From positions 1,860,001 through 1,924,000 of the forward strand of contig NC_084815.1 of assembly GCF_963583255.1 (NCBI RefSeq): a DNA stretch of 64,000 nt. Direction: 5' to 3'. A model generated the notes under the pieces. That model was not told the origin of the DNA and did no database searches. It was given only the letters and a program-made list of their open reading frames with translations. The position numbers were made by a program, and so were the translations under genes. This DNA is from Pyrus communis. Its lineage: Eukaryota > Streptophyta > Magnoliopsida > Rosales > Rosaceae. This document shows, piece after piece, positions 59,188 to 64,000 of this stretch (position 1 is its first letter; the number at the start of each line of letters is the position of its first letter).

Positions 59188-60167
59188 TGTAATGACCGTG
59201 TAAAAACAATGAAAAGGTTTGAAGGATTTCTGAGAAATGTTAGAGAGAAGAGAGAGGGAAAAACTCAGTTGAATACCATGAATGAATTACAAGATATCTT
59301 AGAAATGCCTAACAACTTTGCTTTTGTGGTAAACCAACTAATGACAGAATTATTAAACTACCCTTTCTTACAAACCCACCTGTATATTTCTAACAAACTT
59401 AATCCATACAACCAACTTATAACAACCAATTGCCACATGTATATTATGGTTATTACAGCCCCCTCAAACATAGCTTGCTATCTTCTAGCTTAGTTTGCTA
59501 CAATGTTGTTGGAAGTCCCAAACCAAGGTGTCTGCAATGCTTGAGAAACACTGGACTGTGTAGACCTTTGGTAAAGACATCTGCAACTTGATCTTCTGTT
59601 GGAATGTAGTGCACACTTACATCTCCCTTTTGCACTTTCTCTCAAACGAAATGGTAATCCGTGTCAAGATGCTTAATCTTGGAGTGAAACACTGGATTGG
59701 AACTTAATGTCAAAGCTGACAGATTGTCACAATGAAGTGATGGTGGTTTTGATAAGAATTGATGAATGTCTCTGAACATAGATCGGATCCAAAACACATC
59801 AACTACACAATGAGCTAATGCTTTGTACTCAGCTTCTGTTGAACTTCTCAAGATTGTTGCTTGCTTCTTTGACTGCCTTGAAATTGGATTGGATCCCAGA
59901 TAAACTACAAAACCAGAAATTGATCTTCTAGTGTTGATGTCTGCGATCCAACCAAAATCTGAATAAGCAGTGACTTGAAATTCTATGCTCTTTGTATACT
60001 GTAAATCAATAGTTTATGGTCCCTTGCACATACTTAATTATTCTTTTAACTAATAACATAAATACTAAACTACCCCTTCTTACAAACCCACCTATTTCTA
60101 ACAAACTTAATCCATACAACCAACTTATAACAACCAATTGCCACATGTACATGTTATGGTTATTAAG
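59188..60167 (-). mobile_element. Ty1/copia remnant: 3' LTR, RNase H end, and a piece of LTR
   Basis: In minus orientation, 60060-59510 encodes the end of a copia polyprotein: RIIKYVQGTINY, then SGFVVYLGSNPIS, SSTEAEYKALAH (RNase H), HCDNLSALTLSSNPVFHSKI, and a C-terminus near DQVADVFTKGL. There is an in-frame stop after DYHFV. A polypurine tract GAGGGGGC (59458-59465) is followed by a complete LTR, 59188-59457 (270 bp, TGT...ACA ends). A roughly 105-bp piece of the same LTR (about 60063-60167) directly abuts the RNase H region, so gag, integrase and most of RT are deleted. Non-functional. Confidence 0.85.
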
Positions 60168-61021
60168 GTATCCCGTGTATATGCTGGTTGTGATGTGAGG
60201 CAAGGATATAGTCTCTAAAGTTACATTCCCTTATATTCGATGGTTCTACCACTAATTGCATTGAAATTTTGTATGTGTGTGTATATATATAACACTAATT
60301 AGATTGCGCAGAATTAACAAGTGGTTATGTCGCTTTTCTCGTGTGATGAGATATAGTGAAAAATGCTCCGCCTGGTGTAGGCAAGGTTTCTATATCCTCC
60401 TGATCACGACATTTTCGTAAGTTCTGGTAGGGTTCAATATTTTGAGAGACATGCAGACATTGCAGCTTGGATGGTGATGCTTAATTAAACTAATTAGTTA
60501 TATCATTTTAACCAATATGATAAATTCAGAGTTATACAAATTGGGCAGAGAAAAGAAGTAGGTAAACTATATATTAGTTGCACATGTGCATACCGGGATC
60601 TTTCTAAAGATAATGGTGTAAAAAAAATTGTATATGTTCATCTCATGCAAGCAGTAAATTAAATTGAGACTTTCACAGGTATTAACCCCTTCATTTGAAT
60701 ATTTGTAGACAGTACACTTGAACAACGTTATCCAACGTTCCCATACACACACACATACACGCTAGTTTCGTATCTATATATTTGATTCAAAACCCTCCAA
60801 ACCCTCCCAATCCTAACGGCTAAACCCTTCTATGAGTACCATTCAAATTTTCATCGATCTTAGCTAGTTTTCTTTACTATATATGTATGATCAAACTAGG
60901 GTTGATATATCCTCTCAAAAGCACTAACTGTATCAATTATTCAAGTACAAATCATATAATAGAGTATTTTATAAATTTTACGTGGATGAAAAGACAAAAC
61001 AATCCACTCTTCTTAGAATGT

Positions 61022-61023
<2 letters not shown>
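60168..61023. other. Intergenic, nothing recognised
   Basis: AT-rich spacer with short (TA)n and (CA)n stretches near 60283 and 60746. No supported gene. Confidence 0.5.

Positions 61024-61075
<52 letters not shown>
61024..61075. repeat. (AG)n microsatellite
   Basis: About 26 uninterrupted AG units. Confidence 0.95.
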
Positions 61076-61080
<5 letters not shown>

Positions 61081-61723
61081 AGAATTGAATAAGACACTAA
61101 TGCATGGTGGTGGGAAGGCAACCAAAGTCGGCCGCCCCATTACTGGCTGGCCTTGGTCACGACTCACTGCTCTCAGAAGTAGTTGCTATATATGAAGTGA
61201 ATCCTGAGCTTTGTTCTGTACAAGAGTTTGAATCCAAATAGGGGTTATCTTCTCATCTCCCAGTGGGAAGAGTTGACATTAGATAAAAGATCCTTTAGGC
61301 TTTTGAAAGTTTGGGTATAAGTTTCCACATATTTTTGTTGGAACATGGAATACCATTCTCTAACATTCCAAAAAGGAAACTTTTTTCTTTTACCTAATTA
61401 AAGCTTCATCTGTGGCCAATAAAGTACCTTTTTTCTTGTACCTATTTTGTTTTTTTCTTTTCATATTAATTAGGATTGGCCAAAAGGAGCGTTCAGTCTA
61501 GTCATTTTTCGCGTGCATAGCGCTATCCCTAACAACTTTCTAACATAAAATCACATAGAGTAAACCTTTTCAGACATCAACTCCGCGTATCGATCACTCG
61601 TAGTGGCGGGATCTGCACCAACGATCCACTGACCAAGTGGGACGGATAATTAAAGCCCATGAATTTTTGGGCTTTGAGAGGGCCTATATAAAAAGGAAGA
61701 CAAACCAAACAAAAGGGTTGGAT

Positions 61724-61925
61724 CACTACAAGAAAAATGGACTAAGAACACAATTGATTTGTGCCCTTCTCATTTTTATTGAGCACAAATACATATTTGT
61801 GCCTTTTAAATTCCCATTGAGCACCAAAATATCTCAAATGTGCCCTCTAACATAAAAGCACATTAGTTTGTATCGGGTATTTGTGCCTACTAAAATTTGA
61901 ACAAAAAATTTTGTGTCCAGCTTGC
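61724..61925 (+). mobile_element. CACTA (En/Spm) transposon terminus
   Basis: CACTACAAGAAAAATGG at 61724 is the canonical CACTA end. Within 200 bp there are several subterminal ATTTGTGCC/GGCACAAAT-type motifs in both orientations (for example at about 61760, 61782, 61797 and 61880), the usual transposase-binding repeats. The opposite end is not found downstream in the window, so the element either extends beyond it or is broken. The right limit given is only the extent of visible subterminal repeats. Confidence 0.7.
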
Positions 61926-62326
61926 ATGTCAAAGATGGAATTTTTTTTTTTATTAATTTACACACACACAATAAAGGCTTTTTTGCCCTCTATTTTAATA
62001 TATTTTAATATAAAAAAATATTTTTGTGTCCTTTACATTTACTTTTTCCTATTCCCAACTATTTCCCTATTCACAATTTGTGAAAATATCTAATTGCAAC
62101 CAACTTGAATTATTAGTGAGGCATGTAGATTGAGATGCCTCATTTTACTATTTCTTTTATTAAACATTTGGGTGTTTTAGACGCCATTGCATTTAAATAA
62201 ATGGACCACAATTCTTGAAAAACAGTGATTGATATTTCTATGTTTATGGAAATTAACTGTTTAAGTCATCAATATTTTGGAAGGTCTTGTTTGGTTTTTT
62301 ACATACATGTTAATAGTTGTTCATGC

Positions 62327-62330
<4 letters not shown>

Positions 62331-62382
<52 letters not shown>
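62331..62382. repeat. (CT)n microsatellite
   Basis: About 26 CT units. Confidence 0.95.
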
Positions 62383-62385
<3 letters not shown>

Positions 62386-62639
62386 AATTTTATTCTCACA
62401 TCTTACCATATAAATCAATGTACAAATGTCAACAAAATTATGAAAATGTACTCATAGTACCTGTAAAACAAATGTACACAATTATTTGTAATACACTATG
62501 TATTTTTAGAGGTATGATTTGGTTATTCATTTTTGTATGATTATGTGGAACTCGTTGGAAAACAAATAAGATGGTGGGTAATTTCGTCTTTTGCGGGACC
62601 TTCGAGTTCAAGACACTTGGTGATAAATATTATATTATA

Positions 62640-64000
62640 TTTAAATAATACTTATTGTAATGAACGCGTGGTCACAAACGGATGTGAATTCGGAGTTAGA
62701 ACGAGTAAGTTACGAATTTTTACAGTTAGAGGGCCGAATGGTAATTTTGGGAGGGAGTATTCTAGAAGCCAAAGGCTTCTCTCTTCTTTATTTTTTCTTT
62801 CTCGACAGGCAGATGCAGCAAGGATGCTCCGGTGTTCTTCTCCCCCTTAATTCTTCTTCACTCCAAAAATATTAACTTTCTCATATGGTAACGAAATCAC
62901 GCATGGTTGAAGGCTATGTATTCATAGCGAAGCCTTCTTCAAATTGATACCAAACCATACGCTGGAACCAAGTGTGCTCATATATTGAAGCCTAGAAGTT
63001 TCGACGGTTTTTGTGGTTTTTTCGCCGATTCCGGCCAACATCGCCAGAGATGAGTCTCGACCCAAGAAAGAAAAATACTCCTTTCATCATGCACTTCTAG
63101 GATATGTAAGTGGATCTCTCGAATTCCAAGTCTCATTTTTGAACAAGTTTGAGATTTAAGTGTTATACTCGAAATTTCGGGGTTCTTGTTGAGGATTCAT
63201 GGTGATGAAGTTGATGTAAGAGCGTAGTAGCGAAGTGGTAGATTGGTGAACAACTTTGGAGGAGTTTGGAGGTGAGAACCCAAGAAACCCCATCATATTT
63301 TCTTCTTGGTTCTAATAGATGAGTTAATTTATGTTGAGTTCTTGGTGTAAGTTGGATGAATTTGTGTGGATTTTTAAACTTGTAACTAAAGTGGCAAAGA
63401 ATTGGGTTAAGTTGATGAGTAGGCTTGCGGTGAGCCTCACCTTGGATTTTGGGTGATCTTTGGCTAATTTTATTCATGTTGGACTTGATGGAGGAATTAT
63501 AAGAAAGTTGTGGAATCTAGTTATGTATATATAATTCTTTGTTAAGTATTAATCCATTATTTTATTAATTTTCTAATGGATTTTTGTGTCCCGTAGGACC
63601 CACCTACGTGGGTCTTCACCCTTCCCCGTGCTCGTACTCCTTTATGCACTTCATCACTCTTCTGTCTCCCTCCTTCATGCAATCCTCTTTCTCACTAACT
63701 TTCTCTCTCTACTTCTTCAGACCTTTTTTCTGTCATCTCCCTCACCATCTCTGTGCTCATTGTACAGAAAACCGCAACATCCATCTCCACCTTAGTCACC
63801 ACTCCAGCGAACCATCACCCAAACACTACACTATCACCCTCGCTCTCTCACAATCTTTATGTCTCTCCCTCTCGACTTCTTCCTTGACACAGAAAAGCAC
63901 AAAAGCAATCACGGCAGCAGAGCTGCCGATCTCCGGCGAGGCAACCACCAGCCTCACCTTTCTCTCCTCACTGTAGACTCCCCATTACCTTTTGCTTTCT
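62640..64000. other. Unclassified LTR-like or promoter-like block at the window end
   Basis: Composition changes from AT-rich to mixed. Phrases such as GGGCCGAATGGTAATTTTGG (about 62731) resemble gypsy LTRs, and a hairpin GACCCACCTACGTGGGTC lies at about 63597-63614. A C/T-rich leader-like segment with an open plus-strand frame (63584-63976) ends before the window edge. It could be an LTR and leader of a retrotransposon continuing to the right, or the 5' region of a gene. Neither can be decided here. Confidence 0.3.

Noticed and set aside
1..64000. tRNA genes, rRNA, CRISPR arrays or bacterial-type operons
   Set aside because: None seen; pol III-like boxes found belong to SINEs and repeats are dispersed or simple-sequence, as expected in a plant nuclear genome.

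Overview
This is plant nuclear DNA, most likely from a woody eudicot. It has AT-rich intergenic DNA, GT-AG introns, plant-specific genes and many plant transposon families. Repeat style and gene sequences suggest Rosaceae (apple/pear tribe), but that placement is inference. No bacterial, organellar or CRISPR features were seen.

Layout. 1-8.3 kb is the 3' part of a decayed Tat-lineage Ty3/gypsy retrotransposon: protease end, RT, RNase H, a second archaeal-type RNase H, integrase, an antisense extra ORF and an LTR-like end that carries a nested MITE. About 4 kb without genes follows. 12.3-31.2 kb holds BIC1 (+), CIA1 (-, 10 exons), QCR9 (+, 3 exons), an NDR1/HIN1-like LEA_2 protein (-), ribosomal protein L10a (+, 5 exons) and glucosamine-6-phosphate N-acetyltransferase (+). 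Between them lie a Mutator-like element, a LINE end split by a Harbinger-type MITE, an 864-bp tandem duplication and a hAT-type MITE. 34.1-47.6 kb holds a syntaxin-6-N-domain protein (+, 5 exons), a 13-exon plastid protein like At5g03900 (-) and the histidine-biosynthesis gene HISN3 (+, 8 exons). At 51.4-51.9 kb is a PADRE/DUF4228 protein (-). From 52 kb to the end I see no intact gene, only remnants: an Athila-like LTR, a copia remnant, a CACTA terminus, microsatellites and an LTR-like block.

The genes do not form a pathway. They are independent, mostly housekeeping genes: cytosolic Fe-S assembly, respiratory complex III, translation, UDP-GlcNAc synthesis, histidine synthesis, plus light signalling and stress or defence. 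Exon models were built by hand; reading phase closes exactly at every junction except in HISN3 exon 5, where an extra 8-bp repeat unit shifts the frame.

The observations most worth following are the HISN3 frameshift, a GC-AG intron in RPL10A, the spliced-looking antisense ORF of the Tat element, and several nested or TSD-bounded insertions that can be dated relative to one another. I found no convincing new multi-gene system.
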